64,000 bases of DNA. Source: Bacteroidota bacterium. GTDB lineage: Bacteria > Bacteroidota > Bacteroidia > Bacteroidales > Dysgonomonadaceae. The number at the start of each line of letters is the position of its first letter. Position 1 is the stretch's first letter. Where the stretch lies: NCBI GenBank assembly GCA_023437305.1, contig JAEZGN010000019.1, forward strand, positions 1-64,000, written 5' to 3'. This document shows positions 27,203 through 38,300 of this stretch, in pieces. The translations under genes were made by a program, and so were the position numbers. A model generated the notes under the pieces. It saw only the letters and a list, made by a program, of their open reading frames with translations, made no database searches and was not told where the DNA came from.

Positions 27203-30200
27203 ATGAAACAATATTATTCTATTATAACGACATTACTGTTTTTGTTTTCTATAACATTACAAGCTCAATTATCTCCCGACCACAAAGTCTCGTTAAATAA
27301 GGGAGATATAAAAGCCTTTGTAGGAGATAAAGACAGTAGGGGAGAAAGGAAAATATATAAAGGTGATGAACTTTTTACCATTGGAATGCCTTGTGGGGGT
27401 ATCATGGCCGGGCAATTGTATGTTCGTGGCGACGGCACTTTAGCAAATTGGTGGATTGCTAATAATGCATATAATACAGGCTACGGAATAGATTGGCTAC
27501 TTAATTTTGATACCCCTTTAGGCCCATGGAAAGTGTGTTATCAAACCTTCGAACCGATGAGTTATATTGATCAGGGATTCAAAATAACAGTAGATGACGG
27601 CAAGAAGAAGACAACAAAGGAATTAAGCAAAAAAGACTTTGATGATATTTCTTTCATCGGCGAATATCCAATAGCATTTATCAATTATGCTTCTAAGCAG
27701 AATGATTTACCGGTACAAATAAGCTCTACTGTTTTTACTCCCTTTATTCCACTCAATGCAAAAGAATCTGCTACTCCGGCAACAATATTGAAATATAAGA
27801 TAAAGAATGTATCAGGAAATAGTCTAAAGGTCGAACTGTCAGGCTGGATGCAGAATTTAGTTTGTATAGACCTTAAAGATAGGACAGGAGGAATGCTTCA
27901 AAATAGGGTGGTAAAAAACGGTGGGTTGACTTCGGTATATATGGAAATGGATCCAACAGTAAAAACTGAAGAAAAAAAATCTAGAACCCGCAAGGTTAAG
28001 GTTTTTGAAAATTTTGAATCTGGAAATTATCGAAATTGGACGGTTGAAGGTACTGCTTTTGGAGATAGACCTGCTTCTGGTGAATTGGGAAATCAAAATA
28101 AATTTGGAGGAGATTATGGTAGTGCATTGGCAAACTCTTATACCAACAGAGACAAGCCTACCGGAAAACTAACATCAAAATCTTTTACTATATCCGATAA
28201 ATATATTTCTTTCAATATTGCAGGGGGATCACATCCAGGTAAAACCTGTATAAACTTAATAATTGACGGTATTACTGTGCTAACGGCAACAGGAAACAAT
28301 AGTGAAGACTTTCTTCCTCGCAACTGGGATGTTTCGAAATGGAGAGGTAAGAAAGCTTATTTTGAAATTGTAGATGATGCCACTGCTGATTGGGGACATA
28401 TTAGCGTAGATAACATCGAGTTTGCAAATGAACCCATAGAAACTCCTCGCATAAAAATTGATGATAGACATGCTTACTTCGGCAATCTGGCTTTAACAGT
28501 CTTTGATTCCAATGCACGAGGTACAGCCGATACATCAAAAAGTGATGTGGAATATGCCGAATCTTATTTAGGAAGTAAGCTGAACGGTGGATTAACTAGT
28601 TCCGTAGATTTAAAACCCGGAGAAGAAAAAGAAATAACATTCGTATTATCTTGGTATTTCCCAAACAGGCCATTGAGCTATAAAGGGTCGGAATGGAATC
28701 GTCCATTACCTCCTAATTCTCCGGCTATTGGCAATATGTACGCTAACTGGTACAATTCATCATTAGATGTTGTTGGTCAACTATACAAAAACTATAATAA
28801 ACTTGAAAGAGAAACATTCACGTTTCATGACACATATTATAATCAGAATACACTCCCTTATTGGCTAACACAAAGAATTATGATGCCTATATCTATTCTT
28901 GCATCCGAAACTTGTCAATGGTGGGCAACAGACAAATTTTGGGCATGGGAAGGTGTTGGATCTTGTGAAGGTACTTGTACTCATGTATGGGGATATGCGC
29001 AGGCAATGGGAGCATTGTTTCCTGAGTTGGAAAGAAATCTAAGGGAAAAAACAGACTATAGCGTTTCTCTTCAACCAGATGGGTCTATATTGTCTCGGAA
29101 TGGTGAACATGGAGTTCTTATAGATGGACATGCAAGTGTGATATTACGTATGTACCGCGAGCATCTTATGACGAAAGACTATTTCTTCTTATCAAGAAAT
29201 TGGGATAAAATAAAAAAATCACTCCAATACATTATCAATGAAGATGGTAATGAAGACGGACTGATTGTAAAAAAACAACCAAACACATATGATATATCTT
29301 TTCATGGCGCAAATACTTATGTTGGAGGCCTATATCTTGCAGCATTGCGTGCAGGAGAACAAATGGCACTTATAATGAACGACCGTGAAGCCGCTGAATA
29401 CTATAAAAGAATATATACAGCCGGTTCGAAGAATACAATGGATCGTCTTTGGAATGGTGAATATTTCATTCAAGATGTGGATGAAAAAGAATATCCGCAA
29501 CACCAATATGGAAAAGGCTGCTTAAGCGATCAGTTATTTGGGCAAACATGGTCTGATTTGTTAAGACTCGGAGACATTTATCCTGTTCACAGTATTGATA
29601 AAGCTTTACAATCGGTATGGAAGTATAATTGGACAAATGATGTTGGTCCTCAATCTAAAGCACACTTGCCTGAAAGATATTATGCTCATGCTGGTGAACC
29701 GGGTCTCTTCATTTGTACATGGCCACATAGTAAACATCCGGGCGAAGATGGTGTGAGATATAGAGATGAAGTATGGACAGGAATAGAGTATCAGGTAGCA
29801 ACCAATATGATATTCAGAGGAATGATAGACGAAGGGCTTGCTATTGTTAAAGCCGTACATTCTCGCTATGATGGGAAAAAACATAACCCTTGGAATGAAA
29901 TAGAATGCGGAGATCACTATGCACGGGCAATGGCTTCATACGGCATATTACATGCCGTACAAGACTATTGGTATGATGGTCCTGCCGGAGTTATGGGATT
30001 TTCACCTAAACTAACAGCAAATAATTTTAAGGGATTTTTCACATCGGCTGAAGGCTGGGGAAATATTTCTCAGACCAGATCTAACAGTCAACAACAAAAC
30101 TCGATAGACGTAAAATATGGCAGACTTTCGTTACAGAAAGTTATATTCTCCGTTCCGGAAGGAATGACTCCACAGAAAGTAGAAGTATATTGTAATGATA

Positions 30201-30301
30201 AGCAGGTGGCTTCTACATTTAATGTAAGTAACAAAATTGAAGTGTCATTTAAAAAATTAAATCTTAACAATGGTGATAAATTAAGAGTTGTTTTTCTGTG
30301 A
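27203..30301 (+). CDS. GH116 family glycosidase with inserted beta-sandwich module (2)
   Basis: This 1032-residue exported protein has a signal peptide ending near TLQAQ (22). It has the same two-domain GH116 plan as the gene at 21515: N-terminal beta-sandwich (MPCGGIMAGQLYVRGDGTL, 62-80) and C-terminal DUF608 domain. Likely catalytic residues are Glu583 (WAWEGVG) and Asp697 (NTYDISFHG). A separate module of about 140 residues (267-409) is inserted in the N-terminal domain. It starts FENFESGNYRNWTVEGTAFG and ends WGHISVDNIEF, like the carbohydrate-binding-type module attached to many Bacteroidota GH32 enzymes. It follows fucI by 45 bases and is followed by a hairpin, so it ends the first PUL transcript. 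Its substrate is probably a beta-linked D-arabinofuranosyl or other pentosyl end; inference. Confidence 0.83.
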   Translation: MKQYYSIITTLLFLFSITLQAQLSPDHKVSLNKGDIKAFVGDKDSRGERKIYKGDELFTIGMPCGGIMAGQLYVRGDGTLANWWIANNAYNTGYGIDWLLNFDTPLGPWKVCYQTFEPMSYIDQGFKITVDDGKKKTTKELSKKDFDDISFIGEYPIAFINYASKQNDLPVQISSTVFTPFIPLNAKESATPATILKYKIKNVSGNSLKVELSGWMQNLVCIDLKDRTGGMLQNRVVKNGGLTSVYMEMDPTVKTEEKKSRTRKVKVFENFESGNYRNWTVEGTAFGDRPASGELGNQNKFGGDYGSALANSYTNRDKPTGKLTSKSFTISDKYISFNIAGGSHPGKTCINLIIDGITVLTATGNNSEDFLPRNWDVSKWRGKKAYFEIVDDATADWGHISVDNIEFANEPIETPRIKIDDRHAYFGNLALTVFDSNARGTADTSKSDVEYAESYLGSKLNGGLTSSVDLKPGEEKEITFVLSWYFPNRPLSYKGSEWNRPLPPNSPAIGNMYANWYNSSLDVVGQLYKNYNKLERETFTFHDTYYNQNTLPYWLTQRIMMPISILASETCQWWATDKFWAWEGVGSCEGTCTHVWGYAQAMGALFPELERNLREKTDYSVSLQPDGSILSRNGEHGVLIDGHASVILRMYREHLMTKDYFFLSRNWDKIKKSLQYIINEDGNEDGLIVKKQPNTYDISFHGANTYVGGLYLAALRAGEQMALIMNDREAAEYYKRIYTAGSKNTMDRLWNGEYFIQDVDEKEYPQHQYGKGCLSDQLFGQTWSDLLRLGDIYPVHSIDKALQSVWKYNWTNDVGPQSKAHLPERYYAHAGEPGLFICTWPHSKHPGEDGVRYRDEVWTGIEYQVATNMIFRGMIDEGLAIVKAVHSRYDGKKHNPWNEIECGDHYARAMASYGILHAVQDYWYDGPAGVMGFSPKLTANNFKGFFTSAEGWGNISQTRSNSQQQNSIDVKYGRLSLQKVIFSVPEGMTPQKVEVYCNDKQVASTFNVSNKIEVSFKKLNLNNGDKLRVVFL

Positions 30302-30631
30302 TCAATTTGTAGACTGGTTCCCCTTTCGGAACATAGGGGAACAGTCTTCTATCAGCCAACATTATATATGAAGGGAGAGGCGCAAAGCTAGGGAACAGTC
30401 TCATTAATAATTTTGCTGAGTTATTTAGGTTAAATAATAGCTTACCATTTTAACCTATATCGATCTACATTCTTTATGCGATTTGTATAAAGAATTGGTA
30501 TAACTATGTCTAACGCTGGCAAGAAGCTATAGAGTATTAAGTGTTGGTTATGAGCGTTTTGTTTGTGTTTTATAAGGCAAAAAGCAAAATCATAAAAATA
30601 CTATATACCTGAAATCTAAAAACAAGAAACT
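30302..30631 (+). other. Intergenic region before susC1
   Basis: This 330-base region contains no convincing gene. It holds a hairpin (30312-30346), a second copy of one hairpin arm (GGGAACAGTCT at 30391-30401), a TAATTTTG box (30408-30415) that matches the -7 consensus but lacks a clear -33 element, and an inverted repeat GGTTAAA (30428-30434) / TTTAACC (30449-30455). Together these suggest a promoter and a regulated leader for the susC1 operon. The LacI-type motif is not found here. Confidence 0.55.
30312..30348 (+). terminator. Hairpin after GH116 gene
   Basis: GACTG (30312-30316), one bulged G, then TTCCCC (30318-30323) pairs with GGGGAACAGTC (30336-30346). The loop has 12 bases and a short T-containing tail follows. 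It lies 10 bases after the stop codon of the second GH116 gene. The tail is short, so termination may be partial. Confidence 0.6.
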
Positions 30632-33600
30632 ATGAAATTTAATTATTTAAGAAAACTGATTGGAAAGAGTCTTTTATTTTTTCTAATAAATATATTTTCA
30701 ATCGGTGTTATTGCTCAAAACGAAAAAACAGTAAGTGGCGTAATCAAAGACATGCAAGGAGTTACAATAGCTGGGGTTACTGTTCGTGTAAAAGGGTTGA
30801 CAATAGGAACATCATCAGATGCTGATGGAAATTATTCTATAAAAGTACCAATAAATGCTAATACTCTAATTTTTTCATTTGTAGGAATGAAAGCACGAGA
30901 AGTAACTATTGATGGACGATCTGTGGTTAATGTAGAGATGGAAGATGATGCTATTCAATTGACTGAAGTAGTTGCAATAGGATATGGTACACAGGCGAAG
31001 AAGGATTTGACAGGATCTGTTGGAGTGGTATCTCAAAATAAAATGGAGAATCAGGCTTCCGTGGGTATTGGACAGAATCTTCAGGGGAAATTGGCTGGAG
31101 TTCAGATTACCCAAGATAATGGTACACCCTACGGCGGCACTTCCATAAGAATTAGAGGTAATGGCTCCTTCGGTGCATCAAGTAGCCCTTTGATTGTAGT
31201 AGATGGACTCATCACAAATGATGGGTTGTCTAATTTGAACCCAAATGATGTGGAAAACATTACTATACTGAAGGATGCGGCATCTGCAGCCATATACGGC
31301 TCACGCGGAGCTAATGGAGTTGTCATTGTAACTACAAAGAAAGGCAGTTTTGATACACCGATGAAAGTAGAAGTATCGGCTTATGCATCTGTAGATAATA
31401 TACGAACCAAAATTCCAACCCTATCGGCAAAGGAGTATGCAACCGTGATTAACGAATATTCTACGAATGCGAATCTTAGTAAACCATTTACAGAAGATGA
31501 AATCAATTCTTTTGGAAGAGGAACAAAATGGATAGATGAAATTACTCAAACAGGATATAAACAAAATTATTCGATAAGTATTACAGGGGGTACAAAAACA
31601 AATACTTATGCTGCTGTAGCCAGTTTTTACACAGGTGAAGGAATTATTAAGAATACAAATTTTAAAAGAGGAAACGTTAAACTTAGTAACGACCTCCTCC
31701 TTTTACCCACATTGAAGGTTGGAATAAATCTGAATGTCAATTATGGTGTTTCAAAAAATACAGATTGGGGACAAGCAATCGATAGAGCATTGATTTATCC
31801 TTCAACTGTACCGGCATACGATGAAAATGGAAATTATGGCATATCGTCACATCACGGAGAACCTATTACCATGTTGCAACCGCTTATTGCTGTTGATTTA
31901 CGAACCTATGACCAGACTTGGAAAAAATTTATAGGAGTCGCTTATGCAGAATGGGAAATAATTAAAGGACTGAAACTAAGGACATCATTCAATGCCGAAT
32001 ATTTTGATTGGAAGCAGGATCATTTCGTCCCATCTTATAGCTTTGGGCCAAAAGGACTAATCAATGACCATCCAATAGCAGAACTATATGTAGATAAGAA
32101 TGATAACATTAATTATGAATGGGATAATATCTTAACCTATACGAATAAAATAAATGGAGATCATAACCTTACAGCAATGGCAGGTTACACTTTTCAGGAA
32201 GCCAATATGAGTACATTATGGGCAACTAGGCAGGGTTTCTTGAATAACGATAAAAATATGCAGGTTTTGGATGCCGGTTCAAGTAATATTGACAATCGTG
32301 GCTCCAAGTCATCATGGGCAATTGTATCATATCTCGGACGTGTTAATTATGATTACCAAAGCAAATATTTGCTTAGCGCCAGTCTACGTGTAGACCAAAC
32401 TTCACGTATTGCCAAGAACAATAGAACCGGTGTCTTTCCCGGAGCATCTGCCGGATGGGTTATTTCTGAAGAGGGTTTTATGAAGAACATAAACAAATCA
32501 ACTTTAAGTTACCTAAAATTTAGGGCAAGCTGGGGAATACTAGGAAATCAAGACATTGGCGTCTATCCTTACCAAACTACATTGAACTCTTCAGGCTTAT
32601 ATTATCCTTTTGGAGAAGGGACAGAAGGAATAACTCTGACAGGAGTTGGTCCCACATCGTTAGGAAATGCTAATCTTAAATGGGAAAAGACATCAACATT
32701 AGGAATCGGTTTAGAAGCCTTCTTTTTGAATGATCGGCTAACATTTATGACCGACTTTTATAGTAGAAATACTTCTGATATTTTGGTGCGTGTACCACTT
32801 TTATCAACAGCAGGAGTCGATAATTCCCCATATCAGAATGCAGGAGGAGTGAGAAATACAGGACTTGAATTGACCTTAGGTTATTCAAATGTCCGCGACA
32901 ATCAACCTTTCACGTATGATGTAAGCGTAAACTGGACATTCAATAAAAATAAAGTAACTAAAATTCCTGCTCCTATTGTTGGAGGCTTTGACCGCACAGA
33001 AGTTGGATATGCTATCAATGAATGGTTTGGATATGTACAAGATGGAATTTTTCAGACTGAAGAAGAAATCAAAAACGCTCCATTACAACCGAATGCAGAA
33101 CCAGGAGATATTAAATTTAAAGATTTGGATGATAGCGGTGTAATTGATTCTAAAGATAGAAAATTCTTAGGACACTCTGCCCCAACTCATACTTTTGGTG
33201 GAAATATCACTCTGGCATACAATAATTTCGATCTGTCAGCAAGTTTCTATGGACAACTTGGTGCATATAGAAGCATCGATCAGCCGGGATTTGCAATTAC
33301 TCGAAGTGGAGAGCAAACATCCGCTTGGATGTATCAACAGAGATGGACAGGTCCAGGAACTAGTAATTATGTTCCCAGGGTAGTGGCAGGAGACCCAAAT
33401 GATAATTATAGACGTTCTGATTTTTGGCTTCGTTCCAACGATTTCCTTCGATTACAAAATATACAGATTGGATACAATTTCGATAAATTATTGAAAGGCC
33501 GATCAGCAGGTGCGATTAAGAAATTACGTCTTTATGTGGCTGCGCAGAATTTATTCTGTATCAACTCATTCCCTGGGTGGGATCCGGAACAAAATATTGC

Positions 33601-33655
33601 AGGGGGATTCCCTATTCCAAGATCTTTCTATGCAGGTGTAAATGTTAGTTTTTGA
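30632..33655 (+). CDS. SusC-like TonB-dependent outer-membrane transporter (1)
   Basis: This 1007-residue outer-membrane transporter has a signal peptide ending near VIAQ (29), then a carboxypeptidase-D-like beta domain (about 33-115; GVIKDMQGVTIAGVTVRVKG), a TonB box region, a plug domain (LQGKLAGVQI ... IRIRGNGSFG ... ANGVVIVTTKKG) and a 22-strand barrel ending in Phe (VNVSF). With the SusD-like lipoprotein encoded next, it imports oligosaccharides across the outer membrane using TonB energy. The first 110 residues are nearly identical to those of the second SusC at 35340, while the rest is different. Neighbouring glycosidases suggest a D-arabinofuranose-containing ligand; this is inference. 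Confidence 0.93.
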   Translation: MKFNYLRKLIGKSLLFFLINIFSIGVIAQNEKTVSGVIKDMQGVTIAGVTVRVKGLTIGTSSDADGNYSIKVPINANTLIFSFVGMKAREVTIDGRSVVNVEMEDDAIQLTEVVAIGYGTQAKKDLTGSVGVVSQNKMENQASVGIGQNLQGKLAGVQITQDNGTPYGGTSIRIRGNGSFGASSSPLIVVDGLITNDGLSNLNPNDVENITILKDAASAAIYGSRGANGVVIVTTKKGSFDTPMKVEVSAYASVDNIRTKIPTLSAKEYATVINEYSTNANLSKPFTEDEINSFGRGTKWIDEITQTGYKQNYSISITGGTKTNTYAAVASFYTGEGIIKNTNFKRGNVKLSNDLLLLPTLKVGINLNVNYGVSKNTDWGQAIDRALIYPSTVPAYDENGNYGISSHHGEPITMLQPLIAVDLRTYDQTWKKFIGVAYAEWEIIKGLKLRTSFNAEYFDWKQDHFVPSYSFGPKGLINDHPIAELYVDKNDNINYEWDNILTYTNKINGDHNLTAMAGYTFQEANMSTLWATRQGFLNNDKNMQVLDAGSSNIDNRGSKSSWAIVSYLGRVNYDYQSKYLLSASLRVDQTSRIAKNNRTGVFPGASAGWVISEEGFMKNINKSTLSYLKFRASWGILGNQDIGVYPYQTTLNSSGLYYPFGEGTEGITLTGVGPTSLGNANLKWEKTSTLGIGLEAFFLNDRLTFMTDFYSRNTSDILVRVPLLSTAGVDNSPYQNAGGVRNTGLELTLGYSNVRDNQPFTYDVSVNWTFNKNKVTKIPAPIVGGFDRTEVGYAINEWFGYVQDGIFQTEEEIKNAPLQPNAEPGDIKFKDLDDSGVIDSKDRKFLGHSAPTHTFGGNITLAYNNFDLSASFYGQLGAYRSIDQPGFAITRSGEQTSAWMYQQRWTGPGTSNYVPRVVAGDPNDNYRRSDFWLRSNDFLRLQNIQIGYNFDKLLKGRSAGAIKKLRLYVAAQNLFCINSFPGWDPEQNIAGGFPIPRSFYAGVNVSF

Positions 33656-33678
33656 ATATACTTAAAAATAGAAAAATC

Positions 33679-35277
33679 ATGAAAAATATATTTATTCTTT
33701 TATTATTATCATTAATTCTTCTCGGATGTAATGACCATTTAGACAAGATGCCCTATGGGGTGGTTTCCACTGATAATTTTTATAAGACAGCAGCTGATGC
33801 TGAGTCTGCTGTTACAGCCGCATACAAATCATTTCAGTTGTTAGATGGACAAGGAGGTTGGAATACTCGTGCCGGATATACGCCGATGGGTGATATAACC
33901 AGCCCCGATGCACAGGCTCATCCTGACTTAGTTCTTTTTTATCAAATACAACAATCTGTAGTTCTTGCCAGTTCGGATCAAATGATCATGTTATATCAGA
34001 GATGCTACAAAGCTCTTTTATTGGCAAACATAGCAATAGAAAAAATTCCTGCTATAGATATGGATGAGAAACATAAATCCCGTTTGATGGGGGAGTTGTA
34101 TTTTATTCGTGGTTTTTGGCTGTTCCGCTTAGGATATATGTTTGGCACAGCGCCATTGACTACGAAACCTCTTGATATATCTGAGCTTGATCTTCCAAAC
34201 TCTACACGGGAAGCATCTTTTGTTTCCGGGAAAAAAGTAAATAAGTATAAAGTTACAAAGAGTGACCTGTTCGACCAAGCAGAGGCTGATTTCAAATTAG
34301 CTCTAGAGCATGAATTAGCTGATAAAAATACCGGTGATCTTGTAGGAAGAGCTGATAAAGGGACTATCAAAGCATATCTAACACAAATATATCTATATGA
34401 ACATAGATGGAGTGAAGCCAAGCCTTTATTAGAAGATATCATGTCGTACGGGTATGAGTTACTTCCTGATTTTAAAGATCTTTTTGATGGAACACACGAC
34501 AATAGTATAGAATCTGTTTTTGAAGTGCAGTATACAGCTATGAATCAAAAAGACACAGATAGTTTTGGCACTGTTCTACATGCTCCTAATGGTGACGGTT
34601 TTGTAGCTGGTGGTGGATGGGGATGGACACGACCGACTCCTGATCTTGAGAGAGAGTATGAAGACGGTGATCCGCGTCTGGTTGCAACTATCTTTCGTAA
34701 AGATATCGATGATTTTTTCGGTCAGATGTTTGTCGATAAAGTTAATGGAACAGGTTTAGGTACTCGAAAATGGTGTATAGCTAATCCTCCTAACAATAAG
34801 GGTGTGGTTATCAATCAGGTGAGCTGGTACAATTCATGTAATTATAATCTTGTGAGATATGCTGAAGTCCTGCTTTGGTATGCAGAAGTAATGAATGAGT
34901 TAGGAGATCAGGCTACTGCAGCTAAATATGTGAATAAAGTAAGAGCACGCACTGCGACAACAACTGATCCTAATACTATTAATAAAAACAATATAAAGGA
35001 ATTACCGCCTATTTCCTCTTCTTTAAGTTATGAAGAAATGTTCTGGGCCATTGTTCATGAACGTCGCGTCGAATTTGCAATGGAAGGTAAATTCGGATGG
35101 GATCTTAGAAGATGGGGGATAGCAAAAGAATACCTTACTGATTCTAAAAGATGGCAAAACCAAGTCACTCCGGGCTACTTTAAATATCAGGACGGAAAAG
35201 ATGAAATTTTCCCTATTCCTCAATTAGAGATTGACAGATCGCAAGATATTTTGAAACAAAACCCGGGTTATTTATAA
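33679..35277 (+). CDS. SusD-like glycan-binding lipoprotein (1)
   Basis: This is a RagB/SusD-family surface lipoprotein of 532 residues from the ATG at 33679. The lipobox is LLGC (Cys17). An in-frame TTG at 33652 overlaps the susC stop codon but would put nine extra residues before a clean signal peptide, so the ATG is preferred. Typical SusD features are the N-terminal TPR-like helices, the GRADKGTIKAYLTQIYLYEHRW segment, and the C-terminal RRVEFAMEGKFGWDLRRWG and IPQLEIDRS...QNPGYL motifs. It forms the lid of the SusC channel encoded just upstream and binds the glycan at the cell surface. Confidence 0.92.
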   Translation: MKNIFILLLLSLILLGCNDHLDKMPYGVVSTDNFYKTAADAESAVTAAYKSFQLLDGQGGWNTRAGYTPMGDITSPDAQAHPDLVLFYQIQQSVVLASSDQMIMLYQRCYKALLLANIAIEKIPAIDMDEKHKSRLMGELYFIRGFWLFRLGYMFGTAPLTTKPLDISELDLPNSTREASFVSGKKVNKYKVTKSDLFDQAEADFKLALEHELADKNTGDLVGRADKGTIKAYLTQIYLYEHRWSEAKPLLEDIMSYGYELLPDFKDLFDGTHDNSIESVFEVQYTAMNQKDTDSFGTVLHAPNGDGFVAGGGWGWTRPTPDLEREYEDGDPRLVATIFRKDIDDFFGQMFVDKVNGTGLGTRKWCIANPPNNKGVVINQVSWYNSCNYNLVRYAEVLLWYAEVMNELGDQATAAKYVNKVRARTATTTDPNTINKNNIKELPPISSSLSYEEMFWAIVHERRVEFAMEGKFGWDLRRWGIAKEYLTDSKRWQNQVTPGYFKYQDGKDEIFPIPQLEIDRSQDILKQNPGYL

Positions 35278-35339
35278 ACCAAACTACTAATATAGTTATC
35301 AGTGTAATTGTTTATTGTTTCTCTCATAAGATTAAAAGA

Positions 35340-38300
35340 ATGGAAATTAAAAAAATATACATTAAAAAGCTAATAAGAAAAGCCTTATTATTATCGATAA
35401 TAAGCCTATTTTCCATTAGTATAATCGCACAAAATGATAAAATAGTAATCGGTGTGATTAAAGATATGCAAGGAGTAACCATGCCTGGCGTGACAGTACG
35501 AGTGAAAGGTTACACAATCGGAACATCTTCTGATGCCGATGGTAATTACTCTATAAAAGTACCAGCAGATGCTAATACTCTAATTGTTTCATTTATAGGG
35601 ATGAAACCACAAGAAGTAACTATCGATGGACGATCTGTTATTAATTTAGAGCTAGAAGAAGATGCTGTTCTACTAAATGAAATAGTTACGATCGGGTATG
35701 GAGTAAAAACTAGGGCGACAACAACTGGTGCAGTGGATCTGATAGACAAAAAACAATTCGAAGACAGGCCTATGACTAATACGACAGCCTTTCTTCAAGG
35801 AATTGCTCCCGGTGTTGAAATTCGACGTCATAATGCAGGAAATGTTGGAGAAGAAGGATTTGATATTCAAATAAGGGGAGTCACGTCAAGGGCAGACCCC
35901 GGAGTCTTAATCGTTGTTGATGGAATTCCATATAAAGACAATAACGCTTCAGCTTTGAATAAGTTAAATCCTGCCGATATTGAAAATATAACGATATTGA
36001 AAGATGCTCAGGCTGCGATTTATGGTGCTCGTGCTGCAGGTGGAGTCTTACTGGTAACGACTAAAAAAGGAAGTACCGGAAAACCAACGATCAGCTATTC
36101 CGGCGATTTTTCATTCAATAAACCATCTCGTTTTCCTCAAAAGGTAAATATATTGCAACATATTGATATGATGAATCAGGCTTACCTGAATGATGGTATA
36201 GCAACACATCAGTATTCGCATTTAGTTCAGTATATAAATACAGCAGATATACATTCAAAAAATCCATTAGTGGTTAAAGGTGTATTTGGCGACACTCCGG
36301 ATCTTGTGTTAGGTTATCACGACTGGTGGAAAGAGATGTACGGTACAGCATTTGATCATTCTCATAATATGACGATATCAGGCAAAAGTGACAAAACCAA
36401 TTACTATACATCAATTGGATATCTTGATCAAAATTCTATGTTTAGATACGGAGATCATTCCAATCGCAAGTTCTTTGGTCGTTTTAAGCTGGACTATGAT
36501 ATAAATAAATATTTGAAATTAAGAACAAACGTATATGTAGGTCAAAAAAGAGTAAAAGAACCTTATAATATAGGACATTTAGCATGGCTTACATATTGGA
36601 CATGGAACTGTCAGCCTACTTACAATGAACAAGGACAGTACTATGGAGCCGGAGGATTTGGAAACCCTGTAGCATATGCCAAGCATATCGGAAAAATGCA
36701 AAGAGATTATTACTCTTATTACACACAATTAGGATTTGATCTAAAACCAATAGACAACCTAATGATAACAGGCGACTTTTCTTGGAATATAGATATGGTA
36801 GACGAGCGCTACTCGCGAAAACGACACCAAACATATCACTGGGATGGAACACTTAACTACGATGTGATTGATTATTGGTTTAGTGGAAAAACAAAAGCAG
36901 AATCAATTCATCATCGTAATGATCATAAAGTTGCATCTATTTATGCTAATTATGATTTTAAATTGGATAAAAACATGTTCAACATAATGGTGGGAGGGTC
37001 ACACGAAGAACTCGAAAACAGAGGCTTCAATGCCTATCGTTACGACCTAATAACGGATGAGCTCGATGTAATGAGTATAGGTGATCCTAACCAACAATTT
37101 AATGGAGAATATGTAAATGACTGGGCTATATCTTCATACTTCGGACGTTTAAGTTACAATTATGATAGCCGATATTTTTTAGAGGCAACTTATCGTAACG
37201 ATGGTTCTTCCAGATTTGCAGCAGGTAAAAAATGGGAAGATTTTTGGGGTGTATCCGGATCGTGGATAATTTCTAATGAGAACTTCTTTGCACCCGTTAA
37301 GAATATTGTAGACTATGCAAAAATAAGACTTTCTTATGGTCAATTAGGGAATCAAGCTGGAATAGGCTTCTATGATCATTATCAATATATTAATGTAGGA
37401 GGTCAGCACCCATTCGGAAATCCAGATTCTCCTTCAAAGTCTATGGTTGCAACATTGGGTGGAATGCCGTCAGTAGACCGGACATGGGAAACAATAGAAG
37501 CATATAATGCAGGATTTGACTTTTTTACTTTGAAAAGTCGTTTGGGTGGGACGTTCGATTATTATGTGAAGGAAAATAAGAATATGTTCTATGCAGAAGA
37601 GTTTCCTTCAGTTTTGGGTACAGCCGCTCCTCAGATAAATGGTGCTCATCTAAGAACAAATGGTTGGGAAATATCCCTAAATTGGAAAGATCATATAGGT
37701 AAGGTAAACTACCGTATTGGTGCTACACTGAGCAATAATACAAGTAAAGTTATCAAGCTGAAAGATGCACGCAGTCCTGGTTACGGTCATAATTCATTTA
37801 TAGAAGGTTATGCTGCAAATTCTTATTTCTTATATACGTTTGATGGTTTTATAAACTCAGAAGAGGATTTGCAAAAATATCAGAGTACAGTGAAAGGGCC
37901 TCCAACAAACCTCAAAATAGGTGATGCCAAATATAGAGATCTGGATGGCGACGGCACTTTGGAACCCCATCTTTATAAAGCGGGGGATCCCAACTCAGGA
38001 GATATTGAATATAAAGGAGACGGAAACCAACATTACCTATATGGAATCAATTTAGAATTTGACTGGAATGGAATCGATTTTAGAGCATTTCTCCAAGGAG
38101 TAGGAAAATGGATGGTTATGAATAATACGTATGCTGCGGGTCCTGAAGTATGGAAACAATCTTCGGAGTATTTCTACAAAAACACTTGGTCTCCGGAAAG
38201 GCCAAATGCAGAATATCCACGATTAACACAAGATGGCGGAGCGCATTGGTATAATTACCAACATTCTGATGCTCCATACAAATTCGTAAATAACAGATAT

